Below are positions 42,300 to 50,268 of a stretch of DNA of 64,000 nt, piece after piece (position 1 is the stretch's first letter; each line of letters begins with the position of its first letter). A program made the translations under genes and the position numbers. The notes under the pieces were generated by a model. It saw nothing but the letters and a program-made list of their open reading frames with translations. It did not search any database and had not been told where the DNA came from. This DNA comes from Sulfuricurvum sp. (GTDB taxonomy: Bacteria; Campylobacterota; Campylobacteria; Campylobacterales; Sulfurimonadaceae), in the NCBI RefSeq assembly GCF_028710345.1, contig NZ_JAQTUH010000005.1, forward strand, positions 62,001 through 126,000, written 5' to 3'.

Positions 42300-44219
42300 T
42301 TAATACTCGATAAATGTGAGTGCAAGAATATCATTTTTGTAGTTATCGCTAATTTTGTACTCTCTATACCCTTGTGATAGTGCAATGCCTAAAAGGTATT
42401 TTTTCCCTCGATAGGTAGTAAATCGATGGGTTGTCTCTTTGGCATTAAATCGTAAAATTTCTTCATCCAGCTCCACTATATCCATCGGTGAGTTATCAGG
42501 ATGCGTTGTAGAGATGACAACCCCTTTGCGGTCAATAAAAGCCGAAAAACCGACTTTTTCCAGTGGAAAACTATCCTTTAACATCGCTTGAAATTGTGGA
42601 TATGCATCAAAAACGATACCGATTCCCCCTAATGATTTGCTATTGTGGCGTACAGTTGCACTGTAGATATAGGTTGCAGTATCATCGTAAAACGAAGTAT
42701 TCTCAAAAGGGCTTACAAAATAGTTTTGAGTTGTCGTATTGTTAATCGTTTTGGAAATGTATTCCCCAGAGACATTTTTACCTACAACGGTTGAATCGTT
42801 GGATGATGCGATAATAGTTCCATTACGATCAAAAATAAAAAGGTTGGTATAAACGGTATAGAGTGAGTTGATATAGTGTAATACCTCAGTGAGGCGATTT
42901 ACATCGGGAGTGAGAGAGGTGAGCTCCTCTTCAAAAGCGGGTGTCATCGCCCACCATCGGCAATCATTAGCCCGTTCATAAAGGTTTCTATCCATAATCT
43001 CAATGGCTAGTTTGGAGGATGCTTCAACGTCAAATATCAACCCCTCCATCATCGTATTTTCGAGATTTGAAACCGTATCTTTGATGGTAGAGAGTATCGA
43101 GGTGCTTACATTTCGGAGATTGTCTAAAACAGGAGTGAGGACGTATACCCGCTCTTTCGAAGCGATTAATTCACCATTGATGATAACATCGCTCAAATCT
43201 TCTATCACATCGTCAGCTTTGCGTATAATTGATTTAATATTTTCATTTAATGTACATTTTTCACTCACTGAATCTTGATGAGGGGGCTTTTGGGTAATTT
43301 TTTTGACATTGATAAAAGCAACACTGCGCCATGGGGCACCGAAATAACCCTCATACCCTTTTGATTTTGCACTAATAAAGAGATTTCCGTCGCGATAGGT
43401 GGTTTCATCATCTTGAGCAATTTTATAATACTCTTTTTTCATGTTTGATGCTTCATGTGAAGATGATGTTATGACCTCTTTCCCATCGGTAAAAAAGATA
43501 TGTTCTCCCGGATTTAAAAGGGATGAAAAAATACGTTCCATCTCATCATCAAATCGAAAACATAAAACCAAAACACCAATACTCTTCGTATTATCAATAA
43601 TTTTTTGGGCAAAAAGTAATGTTTTTTTCTGAGAAGGAAACAAATCGGTATGGGCATACTGTTCACTATATCCATCACTTTTTAAGGCACTCTGAATGAT
43701 AGGATCTGATGTCGTTGTAATCTGCGTACTATCATGGAGCGTGAGTTTAATGTTGCCTTGTGTATCGGTTATGATTATTTCATTATAAACACTGTATTTC
43801 AAAGTGTATTCAATTAACCGTTTACGCAAATATTCCGATGTGACTTCATTATTGAGATACTGTATGATTGACGTATCTGTAGCTAAAAAACCGACATCTG
43901 CCGTCCGCTCAAAGAGATTACGAATCAAAACATCGATACTAATCTGCCCTTTTGAACGGAGCTCTTCGGTATATTTCTTTAAATTTTCATTTATTAAAAG
44001 GGGAATAAGTTCCTCTTTGAGGTCACTAAAAGTATCGATTGTTTTTTCGGTAAAGCTAAAAAGATTTGCCGCTTTTTCTAATGCGCAGATTTTACCGGTA
44101 AGGATGATTTTTTTTAAAAAACGGTTTTGATCATCGAAGAGTCTAACACTGTTCTCGATAAAAGGAAAAATCTCTATATATTTTATACTATCCATACTCA
44201 ATCCATTCCGATTTATCAT
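42300..44219 (-). CDS. Soluble tandem Cache-type sensor protein without output domain
   Basis: A 639-aa protein. Two similar modules are seen: one starts with IRNLFERTADVGFLATD near residue 101 and continues with NEIIITDTQGNIKL; the other starts with DRNLYERANDCRWWAMTP near 413 and continues with NLFIFDRNGTIIAS. Each resembles a dCache ligand-binding domain. No membrane segment, kinase, GGDEF or chemoreceptor domain follows, so it must signal through a partner. It is divergent from nifQ. Function unknown. Confidence 0.7.
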   Translation of the reverse strand: MINRNGLSMDSIKYIEIFPFIENSVRLFDDQNRFLKKIILTGKICALEKAANLFSFTEKTIDTFSDLKEELIPLLINENLKKYTEELRSKGQISIDVLIRNLFERTADVGFLATDTSIIQYLNNEVTSEYLRKRLIEYTLKYSVYNEIIITDTQGNIKLTLHDSTQITTTSDPIIQSALKSDGYSEQYAHTDLFPSQKKTLLFAQKIIDNTKSIGVLVLCFRFDDEMERIFSSLLNPGEHIFFTDGKEVITSSSHEASNMKKEYYKIAQDDETTYRDGNLFISAKSKGYEGYFGAPWRSVAFINVKKITQKPPHQDSVSEKCTLNENIKSIIRKADDVIEDLSDVIINGELIASKERVYVLTPVLDNLRNVSTSILSTIKDTVSNLENTMMEGLIFDVEASSKLAIEIMDRNLYERANDCRWWAMTPAFEEELTSLTPDVNRLTEVLHYINSLYTVYTNLFIFDRNGTIIASSNDSTVVGKNVSGEYISKTINNTTTQNYFVSPFENTSFYDDTATYIYSATVRHNSKSLGGIGIVFDAYPQFQAMLKDSFPLEKVGFSAFIDRKGVVISTTHPDNSPMDIVELDEEILRFNAKETTHRFTTYRGKKYLLGIALSQGYREYKISDNYKNDILALTFIEY

Positions 44220-44327
44220 AATTTATTAACAATATATTATGACGAGTAATTTTTACAATATGTATATTTATTTTTTTTATTTATGTTTATTTTTTAGACA
44301 ACAATTTATTCTATATGGAAATTTTCT

Positions 44328-44343
44328 GCGAACATAATATGCA
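44328..44343 (+). promoter_or_regulatory. Sigma54-type promoter of the nifQ-moxR operon (candidate)
   Basis: GCGAAC-ATAAT-ATGCA, 29 bases before nifQ. It departs from the local consensus at the first two bases of the -24 element, but the spacing, the GAAC and TGCA cores and the position fit. Confidence 0.55.
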
Positions 44344-44372
44344 TGTAGTGTTTATATTTTGAGGAGAAAGCT

Positions 44373-44702
44373 ATGAATGAACACAATCTTATGCGTTTTG
44401 AAATCGAAAACTACCTAAAAAAATACGCGATTGATGATGAAGCACGGTACGTTATTGCACCACACATCGCTAAAATATCGTTGGAAATGAACCACCTATA
44501 CCAAGACCTAGGCTTTAAAAATAGAATCGAAATGGGTCAATATATGGCGCGTCATTTTCCACACCTCGCCGAGCTCAAACCCAAAGATAAACTTTGGAAG
44601 AAATTCCTCTATGATGCCATCGGCAAGGTCGCGCCTGCGTGTGCCAACTGCAATGATCAGCTCCATTGTTTTACCTGTTTGATTGCAGAGGCGAGTGCGT
44701 GA
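44373..44702 (+). CDS. nifQ: Short NifQ-like molybdenum-donor protein
   Basis: A 109-aa protein resembling the C-terminal half of NifQ (usual length near 170-180 aa). LGFKNRIEMGQYMARHFPHLAEL near residue 46 matches the helix with the conserved RHFP/HFP, then KLWKKFLYDAIG, and the metal-binding cysteines CANCNDQLHCFTC near 91-103 (C-x2-C-x5-C-x2-C). NifQ carries an Fe-Mo-S cluster and delivers Mo for FeMo-cofactor. The ATG follows TGAGGAG. Its stop overlaps the GTG start of the MoxR gene. Confidence 0.78.
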   Translation: MNEHNLMRFEIENYLKKYAIDDEARYVIAPHIAKISLEMNHLYQDLGFKNRIEMGQYMARHFPHLAELKPKDKLWKKFLYDAIGKVAPACANCNDQLHCFTCLIAEASA

Positions 44703-45712
44703 AGACCCCATCGATTACTACGACCGAACTCTATACCCACCTCGACACCCTCATTGGTGCGGACATCCCTGTATTCATCCACGGCTCACCGGGGATAGGA
44801 AAATCGTACATCGTTGCTGAAGTGGCGAAAAAACATAATCTTGAACTCGTCGATGTTCGTCTCTCTCAAATGGATCCCGTCGATTTACGTGGTGTGCCCG
44901 CGATACGTGATGAGCAGACGGTGTGGATGCCCCCCGTTTTTTTCCCGAAAGATACAAACAGCTCTGGCATTTTATTTCTTGATGAGCTTAATTCTGCTCC
45001 TCCCTCGGTGCAAGCGGCAATCTATCAACTGGTGCTAAACCGTAAAATGGGGGAATACGAACTTCCTCACGGTTGGCGTATCATCTGTGCTGGGAACCGT
45101 ATCAGCGATCGCGGTGTTGTCTTTCGCCTCCCGACACCGTTGGCGAATCGGATGGTGCATTTGAGTGTCGAGGCACGGTTCGAAGATTTTAAACTTTTCG
45201 CGATTCGAGAGGGATTGCACTCGTTTGTGATTGGATTTTTAGGATTCCGTCCCGATTTGCTCACCTCTGAGAGCGTGAGCGAGGATGACTCCAACCCCGC
45301 ATTTGCAACCCCGCGCAGTTACCATATGCTCTCCAATGTTCTCAAAACCTCCAACGATACCTCCCGCATCGCCCCTATCATCTACGGTTTGATCGGATAC
45401 GGAGCGGGAATCGAGTTTCTCTCGTATGTGAAAGTGTACGAAAAACTCCCCGATGTCGGAGCGATTTATCGGGGCGAATACCCGAGCATCGATAAAAGCG
45501 AACCGGCATTGCTCTATGCGTTGGTTTCTGCGATGGTGGAACTTTATCGGGGAGGAGACGAAGCCTCGAAACATCTGTTCGGATTCGCCCAAATCTTGCC
45601 GACTGAGTTTGGGGTGATGTTGATCAAAGATGCTATTGTTAAGGATGCCTCTATCGCGGAGTGTGTAGAGTTTGACACGTGGATTGAGCGCTATGGCGAC
45701 TACATCCTTTAA
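44699..45712 (+). CDS. MoxR-family AAA+ ATPase, module 1
   Basis: A 337-aa ATPase starting at GTG 44699, in a GTGA overlap with nifQ. Walker A GSPGIGKS near residue 25, the MoxR-type segment DVRLSQMDPVDLRGVP near 48-63, Walker B ILFLDELNSA near 84, sensor 1 ICAGNR near 123 and RGVVFRLPTPLANRM near 133. MoxR ATPases work with VWA proteins as chaperones that insert metals or activate enzymes (for example CbbQ/CbbO, NorQ/NorD). Coupling to nifQ suggests a role in nitrogenase maturation. It is paralogous to the ATPase at 53188-54183. Confidence 0.9.
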   Translation: MKTPSITTTELYTHLDTLIGADIPVFIHGSPGIGKSYIVAEVAKKHNLELVDVRLSQMDPVDLRGVPAIRDEQTVWMPPVFFPKDTNSSGILFLDELNSAPPSVQAAIYQLVLNRKMGEYELPHGWRIICAGNRISDRGVVFRLPTPLANRMVHLSVEARFEDFKLFAIREGLHSFVIGFLGFRPDLLTSESVSEDDSNPAFATPRSYHMLSNVLKTSNDTSRIAPIIYGLIGYGAGIEFLSYVKVYEKLPDVGAIYRGEYPSIDKSEPALLYALVSAMVELYRGGDEASKHLFGFAQILPTEFGVMLIKDAIVKDASIAECVEFDTWIERYGDYIL

Positions 45713-46841
45713 CGAGCGACTTGAAAAAATACGGGTTCAATTTCTTTTTGACCATCCGTTTTTAAGCGTCCTAGCACTCTCGATTCCACATAAATACCAG
45801 AGTAATCCACACATGCTTTTCGAGACCGATGGGGTGAGTATCCGTGTGGATGATACCAAAACGCTTGGGTATGATGATGCTCGTCTCAAATATCTCTACG
45901 CCCATGTACTGCTCCATATTCTCCTCAAACACCCTTTCAGAATGAAGGGACGAGAAAAGCCGACATGGAATCGCAGTTGTGACATCGTGATCGAACTTTT
46001 ACTCAGCGATTTTCAGCGGGTAGGATCAGCGGATGAAGAGGCGATGGTGATCGAGTCATTTCGCGACAAAAGTGTAGAGGAGGTGTACCATGCCCTCTAC
46101 CGTGAGAGCGAAGAGGGGGAAGGGCAACAATCCGATGAAAATCCCAATCAGCAAAAAATGGACATTATCGAACATGAGGGGGATACTCAGGTCGCCGAAG
46201 AAGAGCTCGATGCACTGATTATCCAAGCGATGGGAGCGGCGAGGAAGCAGGGTAATATCCCCGCCTCGCTGCTAGAGATGTTCGATGAAATCACCAAACC
46301 CTCGATCGATCTGCATACACTGTTACATACCTATATGTCGGAGAGTTTTTTCGATAAAGAGTCCGATTTCTCCCGTCCAAATCGTCGTTTTATCCATCAG
46401 GGGCTTTATCTTCCCGGATACCGCTTTGATCGTAACCGTCTGAGTTTTTTCATCTTTTTGGATCGTTCTATGAGTATTACAGGGGAAGTGTTTGCGAGGT
46501 TTCTAGGGATTATCGACTCTATTGTTAGAATGAGTCATGATTTTGAGGTGAGTGTGATTCCTTTCGATGAGCGGGTTTATAGTGAAGAGAAAAAGAGCTA
46601 CGACGCACAGGGGATATTACCTAATATTAGTTTTGCAAAAGGGAACGGTGGAACGCAGTTTGGACCCGTTTTAGAGTATTTAAACACCCATGCAGGGGAA
46701 AAGAACCTCGCGGTGATACTCAGTGATGGCTATTTTACGGTGGATAAGGCTCCCGCAATGCAAACCCTCTTTTTACTGAGCGAAAAACAAAATTTGAAAA
46801 GGTTTGAACGTTATGGAGACGTCGTCTACTTTGACTTATAG
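45693..46841 (+). CDS. VWA-domain protein with DUF2201-type N-terminus, module 1
   Basis: A 382-aa protein; ATG 45693 overlaps the MoxR gene by 20 bases. The N-terminal domain (about 1-150) has a metallopeptidase-like helix YAHVLLHILLKH near 70 with two His four residues apart. An acidic linker (about 130-165) follows. The C-terminal VWA domain (about 245-382) has an intact metal-dependent adhesion site: DRSMS, GGTQFGP and LSDGY. This is the expected partner of the MoxR ATPase. Confidence 0.87.
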   Translation: MATTSFNERLEKIRVQFLFDHPFLSVLALSIPHKYQSNPHMLFETDGVSIRVDDTKTLGYDDARLKYLYAHVLLHILLKHPFRMKGREKPTWNRSCDIVIELLLSDFQRVGSADEEAMVIESFRDKSVEEVYHALYRESEEGEGQQSDENPNQQKMDIIEHEGDTQVAEEELDALIIQAMGAARKQGNIPASLLEMFDEITKPSIDLHTLLHTYMSESFFDKESDFSRPNRRFIHQGLYLPGYRFDRNRLSFFIFLDRSMSITGEVFARFLGIIDSIVRMSHDFEVSVIPFDERVYSEEKKSYDAQGILPNISFAKGNGGTQFGPVLEYLNTHAGEKNLAVILSDGYFTVDKAPAMQTLFLLSEKQNLKRFERYGDVVYFDL

Positions 46842-47526
46842 AGAACATATTGAAGCCCTCAAAGACGATTTGGATTTCGAGGAGCAGGGTGATGCGATTT
46901 ATCTAAATCATAGCGATGATGAAGCCAGATTACTTTGGGCATTTCATAGACCCAGTGGCTCTCATCCTCATCAAGTGGGGGATCGTAACGCCGAGGTGGC
47001 GATTATGGCGTTTAATCACTCTAGGCTAGGGGCATTGGAGCGTTTCACCCGTCTCAATCCGCAGGTGATTGAAAACCCCGATCTTCGCCGTCATATTCGT
47101 AACCGTAGCCGTATGCTCTTTCGTGCTCTGGTTGATAATGATTTTAGTGAACTGTTGGAAGTATTAAAACTTTTTCCCGTTTTTATGGATCAGGCATGTG
47201 ATCAGATGATAAATGGACGTATTTGGAATGAAAACTACGCAACTCCACTTCGTGCATCACAGTTTTTGGAGTTGGCAGAGGGTGATATTGATGATAAATT
47301 GTGTGAGGGTGTAATACGACGACTTAGACCTCTAAAAAGCTACTCTTTTGATGAGGCAAAGGAGTTATTGAGTGAATTGGTTAGCCAAGTACAAAAGTTG
47401 CATGATGAAATAAAAGCGCATTATTTAGTAGAGTTTAAAACGTGGATTTCACGGGAAAAGCTCCATCCGCTTCAATCCATCGTACTGACAAAACAGATAC
47501 ATCAGTTAAAGGGTAATTATGAATGA
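46813..47526 (+). CDS. Helical protein of MoxR-VWA module 1, unknown family
   Basis: A 237-aa mostly helical protein that I cannot name. Its C-terminal 150 residues are clearly related to those of the 200-aa protein at 56374-56973: LFRALVDNDFSELLEVL, a Cys in the next helix, VIRRLRPL, and the C-terminal LHPLQSIVLTKQI all have counterparts there. It overlaps the VWA gene by 29 bases. Both copies sit beside a MoxR-VWA pair, so an adaptor or substrate-recognition role is likely. The N-terminal 75 residues are unique to this copy. Confidence 0.75.
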   Translation: METSSTLTYREHIEALKDDLDFEEQGDAIYLNHSDDEARLLWAFHRPSGSHPHQVGDRNAEVAIMAFNHSRLGALERFTRLNPQVIENPDLRRHIRNRSRMLFRALVDNDFSELLEVLKLFPVFMDQACDQMINGRIWNENYATPLRASQFLELAEGDIDDKLCEGVIRRLRPLKSYSFDEAKELLSELVSQVQKLHDEIKAHYLVEFKTWISREKLHPLQSIVLTKQIHQLKGNYE

Positions 47527-47761
47527 ATCAACGCTACGAGTCATGCAGGCGATATTCGCACTCAGTGACGAGATCGAATACAATATCTACGAGGCAATTG
47601 ACATTGCTGAATACGCTCAAATGGATGTGGGTGAAGTACAAACAATAATCAGTAATCTCTATGATGAGGGATATTTAGGTGAATGTATGACATTGGGTGA
47701 TGATGGATTTGATACATTCTATCTTAATAAAAAAGGGCGCGCCCTAATAGGGGTAAATTGA
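47519..47761 (+). CDS. Small winged-helix-like protein
   Basis: An 80-aa protein with helices and a wing-like end (MDVGEVQTIISNLYDEGYLGE, then FDTFYLNKKGRALIG), resembling the DNA-binding domain of MarR/ArsR-type regulators without extra domains. It follows AAAGGG and overlaps the preceding gene by 8 bases. It could regulate the operon or act as a protein-binding winged helix. Confidence 0.68.
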   Translation: MNESTLRVMQAIFALSDEIEYNIYEAIDIAEYAQMDVGEVQTIISNLYDEGYLGECMTLGDDGFDTFYLNKKGRALIGVN

Positions 47762-48177
47762 TGGTCAAATTGGTCATTTTTTATGAAAAACCCTTTTGTG
47801 CAGCTAATGCCAAACAAAAACAAATACTACGATCATCCGGTTGTACCCTTATTGAACGTAATCTTCTCGAACACGGCTTAGATGCACAAACTCTTCGGAG
47901 TTTTATGGGGGATAAAAAAATATCTGATTGGTTCAATCCTGCTGCACCTGCTATCAAAAATGGTGAGATTTTTCCCGAAACACTGGATGAAGTCGAGGCA
48001 ATGGAGCTTTTGATCTCCAATCCGATTTTGATTCGCCGACCGTTGATGATAATAGGAACAGAAAAGTTGTGTGGATTTGATGAGAAAAAAGTTTCTGAGT
48101 TACTGGAACGTTATGTCGAAGCGATGCCGAAGATTAATTGTTTAGAAAAAGGGTGTTTGGAAAAAAGGGCGGAGTAA
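47761..48177 (+). CDS. ArsC/Spx-like nitrogenase-associated protein
   Basis: A 138-aa thioredoxin-fold protein of the ArsC/Spx superfamily, of the nitrogenase-associated (NifO-like) type: VIFYEKPFCAANAKQKQIL at the start with one Cys where ArsC has its catalytic residue, then NLLEHGLDAQTLRSFMG, DWFNPAAPAIKNGEI and NPILIRRPLMIIG near 80-92. ATG 47761 (after AGGGG) is preferred over TTG 47758. Reported relatives affect nitrate or molybdenum effects on nitrogen fixation; the exact reaction is unsettled. A Cys-rich tail (CLEKGCLEK) ends the protein. Confidence 0.82.
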   Translation: MVKLVIFYEKPFCAANAKQKQILRSSGCTLIERNLLEHGLDAQTLRSFMGDKKISDWFNPAAPAIKNGEIFPETLDEVEAMELLISNPILIRRPLMIIGTEKLCGFDEKKVSELLERYVEAMPKINCLEKGCLEKRAE

Positions 48178-48285
48178 TTAATCAACTATTTTATTAAAGA
48201 ATACAATAAGCTTATATATTTATAATTATCAAATATTCACAATATGTCATAAAAATTATTTTATAGCAATAATGTTGGTAATGCA

Positions 48286-50268
48286 ATGATGAATCAAATT
48301 GATAATTTGAATTTACCTTTTACAAAACGTTATCTTTTAGCAACAATATTGATCATCGTATTTTTCTGTATTACTTTTTTCCCCTTGCATCTATTATTAA
48401 ATATTTCCAAATCTACACCTACACTCATTAATATAGCTGGAAAACAGCGAATGCTCTCTCAACGTATTTCATCATTAACTCAGCACTATTATTTACATAA
48501 TGAGAAACATGATTTGAATGATATTAGAAGTATCGAATATTCTCTAACTAAAGCAATATCTGATATGGATGAGGGTAATCATAAGCTCTCCACAGGACAT
48601 TTAGATCACGAAACAACACTAAAACTCTCCGATACATTAAAAGATATCTATTTTGGAAAAACACAATTAAAAGTGCGCATTGATGAATATTTACACTTAG
48701 TCAATCGGCTAATGAATCTTCAAAGCAGTGATAATTTAGAGGTGATAGCCCATGAAATAATTCTACAATCAGACTCTTTACTGCCGGATTTGGATAAAGC
48801 AGTTATGCAATATCAGCATGAGGGTGAAGAGACAATAGCGCTAATCAACGAAATAGAATTTTTAATATGGGTATCTATTTTTTTTATTTTTCTGTTACAG
48901 ATTATTTTTCTTTTCCAACCCATGGTTCATAAAATTCATGAACTACTAAAAGAATTACAATGGAATGAAACCCATCTTGAACAAGAGATAGAACAAAGAA
49001 TGATAAGTTTAGAGCAGAGTAATTATACATTACAGCAACTGGCGTCGCATGACCCTTTGACAGGGTTGAAAAATCGACTTAATTTAGAGCAAGAACTTGA
49101 AGGATTAATTAATCACTATAAAGAGCATCATCGCCCATTTGCCGTGGCAATGATCGATATTGATTGGTTTAAAAAGATTAATGATAATTATGGACATGAT
49201 ATCGGCGATGTAGTTTTGATAGAACTTTCAAAGTTAATTGAACAAAATATACGTCCTGAAGATAGCGCTTATCGTGCCGGCGGTGAAGAATTCGTTATTA
49301 TTTTTAATCGTATCGAAGATTATAAAGCGGTTGAAAAAATGGAAGATTTACGCCTATTAATAGAGGAACACCATTTTGTATCCGCTCGTGAGTCTTTAAA
49401 AATAACGATTAGCGGTGGATTATATCACCCTAATTGGATAAAACCAGAGAGTATTCAAAAAGTTTTAAAATTGGTTGATGAAGCTCTCTATGAAGCAAAA
49501 CATTCCGGTAGAAATCAAATCATCAGTACACGATATCAAATGGGCAACTTTACCTCATCAATAGCATCGAATTGTGTCATTATCCTCCAACGTACCCCAC
49601 CGTTTAAAGCACTTTACGCCGATTTTGATATTATTGATTTGATTGGGTATAGTAACGATATGCTGATGTCAGGTGAGATTACTTTTAGAGATTTAGTGTA
49701 TTGTGAAGATAATGATTTTTTAGATCGATTACAAAATGAATCTCAATCTTTTCTAACTACGATACGGATAAATCATTTTCTAGGACATATAAAAATATTA
49801 AAAATTGAATGTATAGTACGTGATGATATTTGGAAAATTCAGATTCAAGATCCTATTGCATTAGCAAAATCAGTTGAAGAGCAAATGCTACTGAATAATT
49901 TTGAAGCTATGATGAGAAATAGTGATGATTTTATCTATTTTAAAGACCGTTTTCATGTATTTACTGCCGGAAGTGAAACTCTGTTAAAATTGACAAATGT
50001 CTTAAAAAAAGAAGATTTGGTTGGAAAAACAGACTATGAAGTATTCCCTAGAGAGTATGCGGATCACTATTTTGTCTTGGAAAAAAAGGTTTTTAGCGGA
50101 GAAGTCGATGTTGCGTCTGAAATTCAGCCCTACCGCGATAATAATGGTCACTCAGGCTGGGTTGATAATCGAAAGTACCCAATCAAGAATAGTGATGGAG
50201 AGATAATTGGATTGTTTGGAATAGCCCGTATTGTTTCTGAATCGAGTCAATGTATAAAGGAAACATAA
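48286..50268 (+). CDS. Membrane diguanylate cyclase with PilJ/NarX-type sensor and PAS domains
   Basis: A 660-aa protein. Membrane segments at about residues 16-38 and 194-212 bracket a four-helix periplasmic sensor with the NarX/PilJ signature INIAGKQRMLSQRIS near 47-61. A coiled-coil leads to GGDEF (about 255-420, RAGGEEFVIIF with RPED as inhibitory site), then a PAS-like region (about 430-520) and a clear PAS domain at about 540-655. It should produce c-di-GMP. The PAS domains after GGDEF are an unusual order. The next gene starts in its stop codon (TAATG). Confidence 0.9.
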   Translation: MMNQIDNLNLPFTKRYLLATILIIVFFCITFFPLHLLLNISKSTPTLINIAGKQRMLSQRISSLTQHYYLHNEKHDLNDIRSIEYSLTKAISDMDEGNHKLSTGHLDHETTLKLSDTLKDIYFGKTQLKVRIDEYLHLVNRLMNLQSSDNLEVIAHEIILQSDSLLPDLDKAVMQYQHEGEETIALINEIEFLIWVSIFFIFLLQIIFLFQPMVHKIHELLKELQWNETHLEQEIEQRMISLEQSNYTLQQLASHDPLTGLKNRLNLEQELEGLINHYKEHHRPFAVAMIDIDWFKKINDNYGHDIGDVVLIELSKLIEQNIRPEDSAYRAGGEEFVIIFNRIEDYKAVEKMEDLRLLIEEHHFVSARESLKITISGGLYHPNWIKPESIQKVLKLVDEALYEAKHSGRNQIISTRYQMGNFTSSIASNCVIILQRTPPFKALYADFDIIDLIGYSNDMLMSGEITFRDLVYCEDNDFLDRLQNESQSFLTTIRINHFLGHIKILKIECIVRDDIWKIQIQDPIALAKSVEEQMLLNNFEAMMRNSDDFIYFKDRFHVFTAGSETLLKLTNVLKKEDLVGKTDYEVFPREYADHYFVLEKKVFSGEVDVASEIQPYRDNNGHSGWVDNRKYPIKNSDGEIIGLFGIARIVSESSQCIKET

